Positions 42,512 to 50,183 of a DNA stretch of 64,000 bases are shown here, one piece after another (within the stretch, counting starts at the first letter, position 1; each line of letters opens with the position of its first letter). A program made the position numbers and the translations under genes. Below the pieces are notes generated by a model that had not been told where the DNA came from, ran no database searches, and was given only the letters and a program-made list of their open reading frames with translations. The stretch comes from an uncultured Eubacteriales bacterium (GTDB lineage Bacteria; Bacillota; Clostridia; Oscillospirales; CAG-272), in assembly GCA_934525675.1 (NCBI GenBank), contig CAKSZH010000002.1, forward strand, positions 197,184-261,183. Direction: 5' to 3'.

Positions 42512-43075
42512 TCAGTTCCTTTGATCCGAATGCAAATACTCATACCAGTAATTCGTATATCGGGTGTCCCATGCAACATGGGTGATCGTCGAGTAAGGTA
42601 TCCGCAACAGATCTTTCTGCCAGATGCCGTTGGCATCAAATTGCCGGAACATAAAATGGTTCTTTTTTATTGCGGCAATTTCCCCGATAGCGAACTGTTC
42701 GTTTATATCATCCTCTATCATCAAGAAGCCCGGATATTCCCTCAGACTGTCAAATATCGTAGTCCAGGAAGATATGTCGATATTCGGGCGACGTACTTGC
42801 TTTGTAATACCGTTCCAAACGTTAATAACCTGGCACAGATCGTCTTTGATTTCCACTTTTGTGATCTGAGATATCTTCCTGATATGAAATCCATCCAGAA
42901 TAAAATCATCTTCCTTCTGTGCCAACAAGAACTTCTCATTCACATTAACAGGATAATAATAGTAATAAACAGGGTCATACTTAAAAAATACTCGTGCCAT
43001 TTTGGTTTCGTTCTTGCATTTGTCAAGAACGCATATTTTGTTTTCCTTGTTCAATGTATTCTCCCTCCGGCTCAT
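42512..43075 (-). CDS. Conserved hypothetical protein
   Basis: Up to 187 residues. The frame opens at 43075, but GGAGGGAG lies 6 bases before a TTG at 43054, which may be the true start; an ATG at 43000 opens MARVFFKYDP. Landmarks are VYYYYYPVNVNEKFLLAQKE, FILDGFHIRKISQITKVEIK and a repeat-like second half with DINEQFAIGEIAAIKKNHFM. It looks like a soluble beta-rich protein with two similar halves. I do not recognise a named family. Confidence 0.6.
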   Translation of the reverse strand: MSRRENTLNKENKICVLDKCKNETKMARVFFKYDPVYYYYYPVNVNEKFLLAQKEDDFILDGFHIRKISQITKVEIKDDLCQVINVWNGITKQVRRPNIDISSWTTIFDSLREYPGFLMIEDDINEQFAIGEIAAIKKNHFMFRQFDANGIWQKDLLRIPYSTITHVAWDTRYTNYWYEYLHSDQRN

Positions 43076-43199
43076 CGAATTTGTCTCTTACAAATTATCA
43101 TATCACATTTTTCCTGAAAAGTCAAAAAGCTATATTATGTTTGGATTCACATTCGGCAAGCACGGTGCTTCGCGAACACACAGTCGTATGCGAAGCAAA

Positions 43200-43985
43200 C
43201 ACTGACTGTAAGAAGGGTGTCGCCGGGGGAAAGGGTCAAAACCATCAGTAAACTGGTGGCTTACGAAGCCCCTAAAAGGGGTAACTGCAGGCAGAGCCCC
43301 TAAAGGGGCACAAAAAGTCTGGCACCGCATTTTAATCACAGGAAGCCGCTCACGTGCGGCTGTCATTTTTATGCCTTATTATTCTTGCTACCCGTAAACG
43401 GGTCGGTGTACTCTTTGATCGATATCTGATCCAAAGTATAATCTTCTTCCAACTGGCTTCGTATGTTGTACTCCGCAATCACTTTCTTGTTCCTTCCGAC
43501 CGTATCAACATAATACCCTTTGCACCAAAAGTTTCTTGACCCATACTTGTATTTCAAATTTACATGTCATTCAAATATCATCAGACTGCTTTTCCCCTTG
43601 AGATACCCCGTGAATTGTGCTATACTCAGGTAGGGTGGAATACTTACAAGCATATGTATGTGGTCTGGACATGCTTCTGCTTCTATAATTTCTACCCCTT
43701 TCTGTTCGCACAATTTCCGAAGGTTTTCTCCGATGTCCTTCCTCAATTGCCCGTATATCTCTTTCCTTCTGAACTTGGGCGCAAATACAAGGTGATATTG
43801 ACATCTGTACTTTGAATGCGCTGTACTATTTATTTCGTTTCTATCCTTCATCTTTTCCTCCATAGTTTTGCGGCACCGGACCGTTCTCATTATACCATGG
43901 AATTTTGGCCTTACTTCCAGCTCACCCTTTTCTTCTCTGCTGAAGCTTTTTCCTTCCCCCGGTAAAACCGGGGGCTGTCTTTTGC
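43200..43985 (-). mobile_element. IS200/IS605-type insertion sequence (tnpA only)
   Basis: A Y1-type transposase reading frame is flanked by subterminal hairpins: CCCCCGGT/ACCGGGGG at 43966-43984 upstream of the gene, and AGCCGC/GCGGCT near 43345-43362 plus GCCCCT/AGGGGC hairpins near 43273-43310 downstream. No tnpB gene is present. Ends are approximate, because elements of this group have no terminal inverted repeats. Confidence 0.65.
43369..43851 (-). pseudogene. tnpA: IS200-type transposase TnpA with an in-frame stop
   Basis: The frame from ATG 43851 reads HSKYRCQYHLVFAPKFRRKE, ACPDHIHMLVSIPP (the HUH histidines) and YLKGKSSLMIFE. A TGA at 43567-43569 follows, then the same frame continues with HVNLKYKYGSRNFWCKGYYV, the catalytic-Tyr region, and ends at 43369. 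Relatives have Arg at the stop, and CGA to TGA is a single change. The transposase is therefore cut before its nucleophilic Tyr, unless the stop is read through. Confidence 0.8.
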
Positions 43986-44010
43986 GTCTAAAGACGACAA
44001 TACAAAAAAG

Positions 44011-44032
44011 AACCACTCAAAGATGAGTGGTT
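44011..44032 (-). terminator. Terminator behind the displaced tRNA-Asn 3' end
   Basis: AACCACTCA/TGAGTGGTT with a 4-base loop, followed on the minus strand by CTTTTTTG. It starts 3 bases after the end of the tRNA-like repeat and is probably the original terminator of the tRNA gene. Confidence 0.75.
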
Positions 44033-44035
44033 CCG

Positions 44036-44092
44036 TTGGCTCCCCCTACTGGACTTGAACCAGTGACACCCTGATTAACAGTCAGGTGCTCT
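44036..44092 (-). repeat. Attachment-site repeat, copy 1 (3' part of tRNA-Asn)
   Basis: 57 bases identical to 62280-62336. On the minus strand it reads from the D-arm side through the anticodon loop CTGTTAAT (GTT, Asn), the T-arm GGTTCAAGTCC and the acceptor end GGGGGAGCCA. The 5' half of a tRNA is not present on its upstream side, so this is a displaced end, not a working gene. The recombinase gene begins 118 bases away. Confidence 0.85.
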
Positions 44093-44209
44093 CGCAAGCG
44101 AAGCATTGTACAAGGGAATAATAACCGATTGACTGTTAATAGGAATTAAGGTAGTCCTATACGCATATTCATCCATAGCAGTCAGCCAGTATGTAAAGAC
44201 TACCACCGG

Positions 44210-45814
44210 TTATGCAGTGGCAGTTGTATGTGTTGTTGCAAGCCATTCATCACAGAAGGCTTGATAGGTTGTATCAAGTTCAAGGTAGATTTGATAGTCC
44301 TTGCCGATTTCAACTCTTGAAAACAAAGTAGATGCAATCAGCTTCTTTTGTTCAAAGGTAGTCTGATCAAATGTTTCTGCCCAAGTCTTAAACTGATTAT
44401 ATGCAGGAATGACGCTTTCGCTCGTTGCCTTTTTGTCTGCTTCTTCCCTTTTCAGTTCTTCAAGTTGTTCTGCGGATTGCTCTATCCTTGCTTTTACTGT
44501 TTGAATCGCAACAGCCAGATCCTCGGAAGTATAGACGCTTACGCCGGCCAGTGCATTGGCGATTTCCAAACGAAGTTTATCAAGCTGCTTTGTATCCTTA
44601 TTGATTTGCTCGGATAATTGCTTTTGCATGAGCTTGTTGCTTTCAATCATCTTACGATAAGCCGTTTGAATTTTTTCTTCATGTGGGCATCCGGTGATGT
44701 TAGCAAAGATATTTCTCATGGCTTCGATAATGTAGTCATCCACTACTTGAGCCTTATAGGTTGTCGCACCCGTGCACTCATTCAGTTTACGACTACGATG
44801 ATAGCAAAGATATCGCACAGTCCGCCTTTCGTATACGCTTCCATCCTTGCGAGTGTATTTTTCGGTAGATGAAGTCGTACAGAGTCTACTCCCGCAATGA
44901 GCACAAAACGCATTACCACTTAAAAGAGCTTTACTCTTATTTGATATAGCAACCCTTCGCTTATCCTTGTCCTTATCAGCTCGTTCTGCAAAAATTTCTT
45001 GAATCCTGAAAAACATGGAATCAGGAAGTATCTGCAAACTTTCAAGCCTTTCGGACTTGGCATCACCGCGCTCCAAAAAACCACGCAAAATAGGATTTTT
45101 ATAAAGCCGCAGTATATTTGAGGATTGGAACTCAGACCCCTTATGTGTTCTGAATCCCTTTTGATTAAACAACTCGGCTACCTGATAGCTTCCATATCCC
45201 TCAGTGATAATCTTTTCGGCACCGAGATAAATAACCTCAGCTTCAGCAGGATTGATGGCGAGATCACGCATTTCTTGCCCTTTTTTATTGAGCCGTCCAT
45301 TGTGAACATACTGATAGCCGAAAATCAGGATGCCTCCCGTGTAAATTCCCTCGCTTGTCATCTGTTGTAAGCGTGTTTTTACACGGATGGATGTTTTTTG
45401 AGACTCACCAGCTGCTTGCCAGAATCGAATATAGTTCATAAGCTTGTCAACGTGTTGTTCGATTTTCTGCTGACCTTCATTGACCGACCACACCTCTATG
45501 CCGTGGCTGATAAACCACTCCAGCACAAAGGGTGTTTCACTTTCGATTCTTCCGAGGCGGTCGAACATAAACACGAGAAGTACATCGAACTCTTTATTAA
45601 GTGCCGCATCTTTGAGGTGCTGAATTGCATCACGCTTTTCAGCAGACACCTTAAAACCGGATATACCTTTTTCTTCATATTCATTATTAAGCACCCAATC
45701 AGGATGTTCCTCAACAAACTTATGACACGCAATTCTTTGCATTGGGATATCATCTTTTGTCTGGTCGACCTGTCCTTTGGTAGAAACTCGATACAATGTA
45801 TTTACTCTTTTCAT
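44210..45814 (-). CDS. Large serine recombinase (integrase of the 18-kb element)
   Basis: 534 residues. The N-terminal resolvase domain has the catalytic Ser11 in LYRVSTKGQ and the helix FDVLLVFMFDRLGRIESETP. A recombinase domain follows (EGYGSYQVAELFNQKGFRTH). The zinc ribbon is CAHCGSRLC with LCYHRSRKLNEC, followed by a coiled coil (NKDTKQLDKLRLEIANALAG). These proteins integrate and excise elements at specific att sites through Ser-DNA links. The gene ends beside the tRNA-Asn repeat, as expected. A second, similar recombinase lies at 62525. Confidence 0.92.
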   Translation of the reverse strand: MKRVNTLYRVSTKGQVDQTKDDIPMQRIACHKFVEEHPDWVLNNEYEEKGISGFKVSAEKRDAIQHLKDAALNKEFDVLLVFMFDRLGRIESETPFVLEWFISHGIEVWSVNEGQQKIEQHVDKLMNYIRFWQAAGESQKTSIRVKTRLQQMTSEGIYTGGILIFGYQYVHNGRLNKKGQEMRDLAINPAEAEVIYLGAEKIITEGYGSYQVAELFNQKGFRTHKGSEFQSSNILRLYKNPILRGFLERGDAKSERLESLQILPDSMFFRIQEIFAERADKDKDKRRVAISNKSKALLSGNAFCAHCGSRLCTTSSTEKYTRKDGSVYERRTVRYLCYHRSRKLNECTGATTYKAQVVDDYIIEAMRNIFANITGCPHEEKIQTAYRKMIESNKLMQKQLSEQINKDTKQLDKLRLEIANALAGVSVYTSEDLAVAIQTVKARIEQSAEQLEELKREEADKKATSESVIPAYNQFKTWAETFDQTTFEQKKLIASTLFSRVEIGKDYQIYLELDTTYQAFCDEWLATTHTTATA

Positions 45815-45954
45815 TTTGTTATACCCTTTCTCGTAAATAAATTACGAAAAACACTAACTGCTATTTATTTGTCAAGGAACACGCGACAGCTTTCTTCCTT
45901 TACATTAAATATACCGTCTTTGTTCCCTTTCACAGTGTGTTTCGTTATGTAAAC

Positions 45955-46028
45955 AAGGGCACATTGGGGTAAATACTCTCTAAAGGTAAGATTTCTATTG
46001 CCCCTTTAGTATACACCAACATGCCCTT
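45955..46028 (-). promoter_or_regulatory. Long hairpin in the recombinase leader RNA
   Basis: In the minus-strand RNA AAGGGCATGTTGG (46028-46016) pairs fully with CCAATGTGCCCTT (45967-45955) if G-U pairs are allowed; on the other strand the same places would be C-A mismatches. Inner pairs (GTATACT/AGTATTTAC, AAAGG/CCTTT) extend it. The pattern points to a real RNA fold before the recombinase gene. Confidence 0.5.
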
Positions 46029-46045
46029 TTCTTCAAATGTGCAAA

Positions 46046-46216
46046 TTACGCCGTTCCTTTAAGAACTCTTTTTTCGTATGAGTTTGACAGCAATTCGAGA
46101 ATTGTGTCCTTGAGATTAGGATTTGTCGGCGTTTCATTAAAAGTAATTGTGATTCTCGCATCAGATTTCTCAATAACCATCATCGGAACTCCTTTTGCAT
46201 CATATTCAAGCTTCAC
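46046..46216 (-). CDS. Small conserved mobile-element protein (56 residues)
   Basis: A GTG start at 46216 has AAGGGGG 7 bases upstream. The frame reads VKLEYDAKGVPMMVIEKSD, ARITITFNETPTNPNLKD and TILELLSNSYEKRVLKGTA. The pattern of a short beta part (ITITFNETP) and a C-terminal helix resembles small proteins found next to serine recombinases in clostridial elements. It lies 24 bases after the ParB-like gene. Its function is unknown. Confidence 0.65.
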   Translation of the reverse strand: MKLEYDAKGVPMMVIEKSDARITITFNETPTNPNLKDTILELLSNSYEKRVLKGTA

Positions 46217-46239
46217 CGTTACGCCCCCTTATTCTGTTT

Positions 46240-47019
46240 TCAAAACAATTTTTCAAGTTTCTTTTCCGGGTCGAAATCATTGTAGATTTGCCAAATCCGG
46301 TAGATATACTTTTTGTTTCTCGGACGCTCAATATCGGTGACGATATTATCACGGATTTCGATAGGTTCCTTGATCTCTTTAAGTGCGTCTACGAGAACTC
46401 CTCTGTCGTAGACATTGGCATAAGTACCGACGAACTCCGTAATCGCCCTCACAACTTCAAAGCGAAGCGAATCCGATTTGCCACCCCATACCTCAAACAA
46501 GACGCCCATTGCTTCGATATAAAGATCCTCGCCTAAATTACGATAAGCATTGAGTGCTGTGCTCACGCAAGCAAGATGTCTCTCAAAACGTGTACCCTTC
46601 AATTCAACTTGAATACCAACCTTTTCGGTTGCCGCATTAAAAGCAACTGCTTCGGCTTCTTCTCCAAACAGATTTGCGCGGAGTGCTTCTCCGGAACGAA
46701 GTTTCGATGAGAAACCGGTTTGCATAGCGAACAGCCTTGCTTCCTCTTTTGCATCCATTCCATTATACACTTTGCAGAGTATTTCGGTAGGCTTTTCCCC
46801 GTTCATGGACTCTCGGGCAAGAATTGTGTGCTGTCCGTCGAAAACATAAAATTTTCCATCACGAGCACTAATCTTGGGTTCATTGGCAATTCGCTCATCC
46901 CACTTACTCACAATGTGTGCGATTTTGTCCTTGTCTTTTTTTCTCTGATATGATTTTCTATCAATTACAAACAGGTTACTGGATATAGTTTTCATTTGAT
47001 AAGGTCTTTTAAAAGCCAT
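46240..47019 (-). CDS. ParB-like (DUF6551-type) protein
   Basis: 259 residues from the ATG at 47019 behind GAGGAG. The N-terminal part contains NLFVIDRKSYQRKKDKDKIA and GKFYVFDGQHTILARESMNG, a ParB/Srx-type nucleotide or DNA-binding core with the DGQHT box. The second half is helical. The protein follows the ParB-like gene at 47021 with one base between them. No ParA partner is seen, so a role in element maintenance or regulation is inferred. Confidence 0.75.
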   Translation of the reverse strand: MAFKRPYQMKTISSNLFVIDRKSYQRKKDKDKIAHIVSKWDERIANEPKISARDGKFYVFDGQHTILARESMNGEKPTEILCKVYNGMDAKEEARLFAMQTGFSSKLRSGEALRANLFGEEAEAVAFNAATEKVGIQVELKGTRFERHLACVSTALNAYRNLGEDLYIEAMGVLFEVWGGKSDSLRFEVVRAITEFVGTYANVYDRGVLVDALKEIKEPIEIRDNIVTDIERPRNKKYIYRIWQIYNDFDPEKKLEKLF

Positions 47020-47020
47020 T

Positions 47021-47962
47021 TTATTTCTCCTCAATTTTATTTAGAAATTCTTGAATTTTGTTTAGCACCCTATCAACAAACTCACGTTTTTTCTTATCGG
47101 TAAGTAAGTCAGGGTATTCGGTAAAATATCCGCCAATAGTATCAATGGCGATATCGACATCAGTTTCAAATGCTTTGAGCATATCTGCTCCCGTTGCCGG
47201 CGGGCGTTCGGTATTCAAGTGTCCTGCGTAAAGGTTATCAATAGAGCGAAACAGCTCTTTTCTTCTTTGTCTTTCCTGTTCACGCTCCTCCCGACTCATA
47301 TTAGAAGTAGGAACATATAGGCAATCCACAAGTTTTTTTCTCTTTTCAGGTGAAGCTTTGACAATCGTCAGCATTTCATCATGAGTTGCTCTAATCTTGC
47401 CGGATTGAATATCTTTTGTGATACCCGGAAAATCTTCTTCAGCTGCATCAAGTGCATTAACATATTTTTCGGCACGTTCTACAGTGGCATGATTAACACC
47501 CATTTCTTTGGCAATTCGGTGTGCTGTTTTTTCATTGTTTTTTGGTAAGTCCGCATTTTTCGGACTTACCAAATCAGTGTACTGATTGCCGCGAAAACCT
47601 TCACCTGCGCCATACGCATCTTTCTCCGCTTGGTATCTACGTCCCATAAGAATGGTCTTTTGCGCTGCCGACAAGTTTCTTCTTCCAAGCTGATTAAGGC
47701 ATATCCAAGATATCGCTTCGTGACGATTCTTAAATGTCTTTTCTTCCACTCGATACTTGAGCGTTGGATTATCTTTCAGTATCTTGTAACGATGATGACC
47801 GTCAACAATCACGCCGTTCCATGTAATGATAGGATGATATATCTCGCCATCTCGTAAAATGTTGAGCCTGAGATTTTTGAACTCGTCCTCGTCAAGCGGT
47901 GGAATTACTCTTTCAAATTCCTTATCAACCTGAAGCATCAATATGTTGTTCATCTTCGTCAT
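47021..47962 (-). CDS. ParB N-terminal domain protein
   Basis: 313 residues. The ParB/Srx domain is at about 20-110: DEFKNLRLNILRDGEIYHPI, VIVDGHHRYKIL and AISWICLNQLGRRNLSAAQK. A KorB/HTH-like part follows (EKTAHRIAKEMGVNHATVER). The C-terminus is helical. The start overlaps the MazF gene end; the exact start is uncertain, since the ATGs at 47962, 47953 and 47938 all lack a strong ribosome site. It may act in partition or in transcription of the element. Confidence 0.8.
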   Translation of the reverse strand: MTKMNNILMLQVDKEFERVIPPLDEDEFKNLRLNILRDGEIYHPIITWNGVIVDGHHRYKILKDNPTLKYRVEEKTFKNRHEAISWICLNQLGRRNLSAAQKTILMGRRYQAEKDAYGAGEGFRGNQYTDLVSPKNADLPKNNEKTAHRIAKEMGVNHATVERAEKYVNALDAAEEDFPGITKDIQSGKIRATHDEMLTIVKASPEKRKKLVDCLYVPTSNMSREEREQERQRRKELFRSIDNLYAGHLNTERPPATGADMLKAFETDVDIAIDTIGGYFTEYPDLLTDKKKREFVDRVLNKIQEFLNKIEEK

Positions 47963-48308
47963 TCAGGTCAAGGCTCACATGAATAGCCACCCCAATCTCC
48001 TTCATTTTTTCTTCCGGCACTCTTCCAATCTTCCTGATAAGTCTCGACTTATCTATCGTTCGTATTTGCTCAAGCAAAGCAAGCGAATTTTTCTCAAGCT
48101 CTTCGTTGTCAAGCGGAACGTGGGTTGGCAAGGCTCGTTTCTTGAAAAATCGACTTGTAACCGATGTCACGATAACTGTCGGACTGTAATGGTTTCCAAC
48201 ATCATTTTGAATGATGATCACAGGGCGTTTTCCGCCTTGCTCCGAACCCTTATACGGATTGAGGTTTGCAAGGTAGATATCCCCGCGATAAATCTTTTCG
48301 TCTTTCAT
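47925..48308 (-). CDS. mazF: MazF/PemK-type toxin (endoribonuclease)
   Basis: 127 residues. YRGDIYLANLNPYKGSEQGG, KRPVIIIQNDVGN and the catalytic-side VIVTSVTSRFFKKRALPTHV are typical of the MazF fold. ALLEQIRTIDKSRLIRKIG is the conserved C-terminal helix region. Such toxins cut mRNA at short motifs and are held by an antitoxin, usually encoded just upstream. No MazE-like gene is seen; the nearest upstream frames are the 42- and 95-residue ones. The end overlaps the ParB-like gene, so toxin and ParB may be co-regulated. Confidence 0.88.
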   Translation of the reverse strand: MKDEKIYRGDIYLANLNPYKGSEQGGKRPVIIIQNDVGNHYSPTVIVTSVTSRFFKKRALPTHVPLDNEELEKNSLALLEQIRTIDKSRLIRKIGRVPEEKMKEIGVAIHVSLDLNDEDEQHIDASG

Positions 48309-48384
48309 TTTGAATAGACCTCATATGTTCTGCCGATCATCTCGGCTATGTACGGGGACCCTACCCCAAGTCCCCGCGGAGGTA

Positions 48385-48513
48385 TCAATCCGGGGCCGGC
48401 TCGCACAAGATATATGCGAGGTAGCCCAAGGTTTCTTCATCAATGGGTTTCTGCTGATTCAGCATCAAATAATAATGAAGGAAATAGTAAATAGCTTCGA
48501 TGTCGTCGCGCAC
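48385..48513 (-). CDS. 42-residue ORF following an amber codon
   Basis: A GTG immediately after the TAG of the previous gene opens VRDDIEAIYYFLHYYLMLN, then QQKPIDEETLGYLAYILCE and TGA. It lies in the same frame as the 95-residue ORF, so the two would form one protein of 138 residues if the TAG were read or were absent. There is no ribosome site of its own, and the composition is protein-like. A small separate protein or antitoxin is also possible. Confidence 0.45.
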   Translation of the reverse strand: MRDDIEAIYYFLHYYLMLNQQKPIDEETLGYLAYILCEPAPD

Positions 48514-48801
48514 CTAGACTTTCACATCGTTTCCCGTTAAGGGATGATGGAACTCGCAAGGCTTTCGACGAAACCAATTTACAAGGTTGCTGTTTTGGTC
48601 TGCAAAGCAATCTTCAACTGCAAGGCAGATGTCGTCTGCCATCTTCATATGCCGCCTGGATTCTTTGCTCCCATCGGGAGAGAAGCAAGCAAGATTGAGT
48701 TGTGCATGGATTGTTTTGATGCAGAGTGTAAAATCTCTGAGAGACATTACCTCTCTACCACCCTTACATTCGGCAAGGATTTCTCTTACTGTTCTTTTCA
48801 T
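48514..48801 (-). CDS. Small element protein (95 residues)
   Basis: MKRTVREILAECKGGREVMS starts at 48801 behind AAGGAG. Then come LRDFTLCIKTIHAQLNLACF, DDICLAVEDCFADQNSNLVN and HPLTGNDVKV before TAG. It is charged and soluble with no known domain. The following 42 codons continue in frame, see the entry at 48385. It is separated from the sigma-like gene by a structured 580-base gap. Confidence 0.6.
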   Translation of the reverse strand: MKRTVREILAECKGGREVMSLRDFTLCIKTIHAQLNLACFSPDGSKESRRHMKMADDICLAVEDCFADQNSNLVNWFRRKPCEFHHPLTGNDVKV

Positions 48802-49385
48802 AAAACTCCTTTTTAGCTAAGTATTTTGAAAAGTTGAATAGCCACTCCTTTCGGACTTCCATTCGGAATGTGGTAAATAGAATATGTATCGGGATCTTTC
48901 GGGAGGCGACCGCTATGTCCTATGCGGTCTGCCTTTCATTCCGAACTCCGTAACACACTCTATTTGTCCTCGACACCCCGAGTGTGATCGGCATAAGCCG
49001 ATGTGGGAAGTCATCAAGCGGTCGTGGTGCCCTCATTGGCAAAAAGCCAATGCCACGACTCCATAGGAATCTCACCTCCCCCGGGTACTCCGCAGGCAGC
49101 GCCTTTCGGCTACTGAAGTATCATTGTCCCTTGTAAATGTCATCGCCCTAACCTACGGCACTTTGAGGTTTTACTTCGTATAAGTTTTATCGCTCGCTCT
49201 CTTTCGAGAGGTCATGGCGCACCTACGATCTCGGCTAACTCCGCTGCTCACGGACATCTTACAAGTAATATGCTTGATGAATGGCTATTCAGTTTTCAAG
49301 GTTCATCGAGGAGGAGTGTGTTTCTTGCCCCCTCTATTGGTAGGCAGCGAAAAGGCACAAAAAGGGCAACAGAATCCGTATTATT
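48802..49385 (-). ncRNA. Structured non-coding stretch of the element (candidate RNA)
   Basis: About 580 bases without a long gene but rich in stems on the same strand as the neighbours. GACCGC/GCGGTC is at 48908-48929, ATCGGC/GCCGAT at 48987-49002, and a nested perfect stem GTCGTGG..CATTGGC/GCCAATG CCACGAC at 49021-49059. CTCTCGAAAGAGAG is at about 49199-49210. The segment near 49290 reads ACCTTGAAAACTGAATAG on the minus strand. Such density suggests a functional RNA or a regulated leader. I do not recognise a known class. Confidence 0.4.
49014..49064 (-). CDS. 16-residue ORF with near-perfect ribosome site (possible leader peptide)
   Basis: MESWHWLFANEGTTTA lies behind GGAGGTGA with 7 bases to the ATG, one of the best ribosome sites in the window. 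The coding part overlaps the nested stem at 49021-49059, so a ribosome on the ORF would open it. That is the layout of a leader peptide that controls a downstream gene. The next genes are the 95-residue ORF and MazF. Confidence 0.4.
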   Translation of the reverse strand: MESWHWLFANEGTTTA

Positions 49386-49853
49386 TCAAAAAAATTTTAA
49401 ATTGCGCAATTTGAACTTAAATGTTCGATATGGGATACCCATTTTCTTTGCCGCTTCAGCTTGCGTATAGCCATCAAATGCAAGCAATGTGAGCATTTCA
49501 ATTTCATCTGAGCTAAGACATTTTACTCTGTATGCAAGCTCCTCATCTTCAATTTCTTCAATCCACCAATACCTTGATTGCTCACTACTGCTATCAATGG
49601 TGACGATCAATTCATCGAAAAACTTGTGGAGCAACGTGCTTTCCGATTCATCATCCTCGCCATCATCGAAGTCGCTCGATGTAAATGGCTGTGTATGCAT
49701 GTGATAACGCCGGTCACTCTTGTACTGTTCCAAATCAAACTCATACATTACCTTGATTTGTTCCTCGTTCATTCCGATCGCCCTGTATTCCTCTGCCTGT
49801 TTCTTTTGTCTTGCTTCAAATTTTCTTCTTTCATATCCATCGTTCCAACACAT
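49386..49853 (-). CDS. Sigma-70 region-4-like regulator of the element
   Basis: 155 residues. The C-terminal 50 residues (CLSSDEIEMLTLLAFDGYTQ, then AEAAKKMGIPYRTFKFKLRN) form a sigma-70 region 4 type helix-turn-helix. The N-terminal part is charged (RRKFEARQKKQAEEYRAIG) and acidic (DFDDGEDDESEST). Such proteins are common in clostridial integrative elements and probably switch on element genes. The ribosome site lies inside a long inverted repeat. Confidence 0.75.
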   Translation of the reverse strand: MCWNDGYERRKFEARQKKQAEEYRAIGMNEEQIKVMYEFDLEQYKSDRRYHMHTQPFTSSDFDDGEDDESESTLLHKFFDELIVTIDSSSEQSRYWWIEEIEDEELAYRVKCLSSDEIEMLTLLAFDGYTQAEAAKKMGIPYRTFKFKLRNLKFF

Positions 49854-49864
49854 TGTTTTATTCT

Positions 49865-49920
49865 CCTTGAATTTTGATTTTTTGTTTTTGAATTGTTATG
49901 TTGAAAATCAAAATTCAAGG
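49865..49920 (-). promoter_or_regulatory. 17-base perfect inverted repeat covering the ribosome site of the sigma-like gene
   Basis: CCTTGAATTTTGATTTT (49865-49881) and AAAATCAAAATTCAAGG (49904-49920) are perfect reverse complements with a 22-base loop. On the minus-strand RNA the second arm contains the AAGG of the AAGGAG ribosome site of the gene at 49853. The fold would hide it. Confidence 0.6.
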
Positions 49921-49972
49921 GATTAGGGGTATCTACCGACCTGTGCTTGCCATTGACTATAAAACATAAAAA

Positions 49973-50004
49973 GTCCTTTCCGATGCGGAAACATCGAAAA
50001 GGAC
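49973..50004 (-). terminator. Terminator upstream of the sigma-like gene
   Basis: GTCCTTTCCGATG pairs with CATCGAAAAGGAC (one mismatch), followed on the minus strand by TTTTTATG. It should stop transcripts from the Rhs side. Confidence 0.6.
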
Positions 50005-50059
50005 ACCCATAACGCCGTACAAAGAGCAATCATAGTCAATCAGTGCGCAAAAAGAAAAA

Positions 50060-50116
50060 GGCACCGTATGACAACAAGACAGAATTAGATTCTGTTACTT
50101 ATCTTCATACGGTGCC
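50060..50116 (-). terminator. Long terminator hairpin after the Rhs remnant
   Basis: GGCACCGTATGA (50060-50071) pairs with TCATACGGTGCC (50105-50116), with ACAGAAT/ATTCTGT inside. On the minus strand TTTTTCTTTTTG follows. Confidence 0.7.
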
Positions 50117-50183
50117 AAAACACATTATCGTGTTCTTTGGTAGTCAAGATCGACTCCGCTTACTCATTATATTGCATTGGATA

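Noticed and set aside
43200..43985. An IS605 element with a TnpB nuclease
   Set aside because: Only the TnpA frame is found. No TnpB-like frame or zinc finger occurs on either side.
44036..44092. A complete tRNA-Asn gene
   Set aside because: Only the part from the D-arm side to the acceptor end is present at both copies. The 5' part does not follow at either place.
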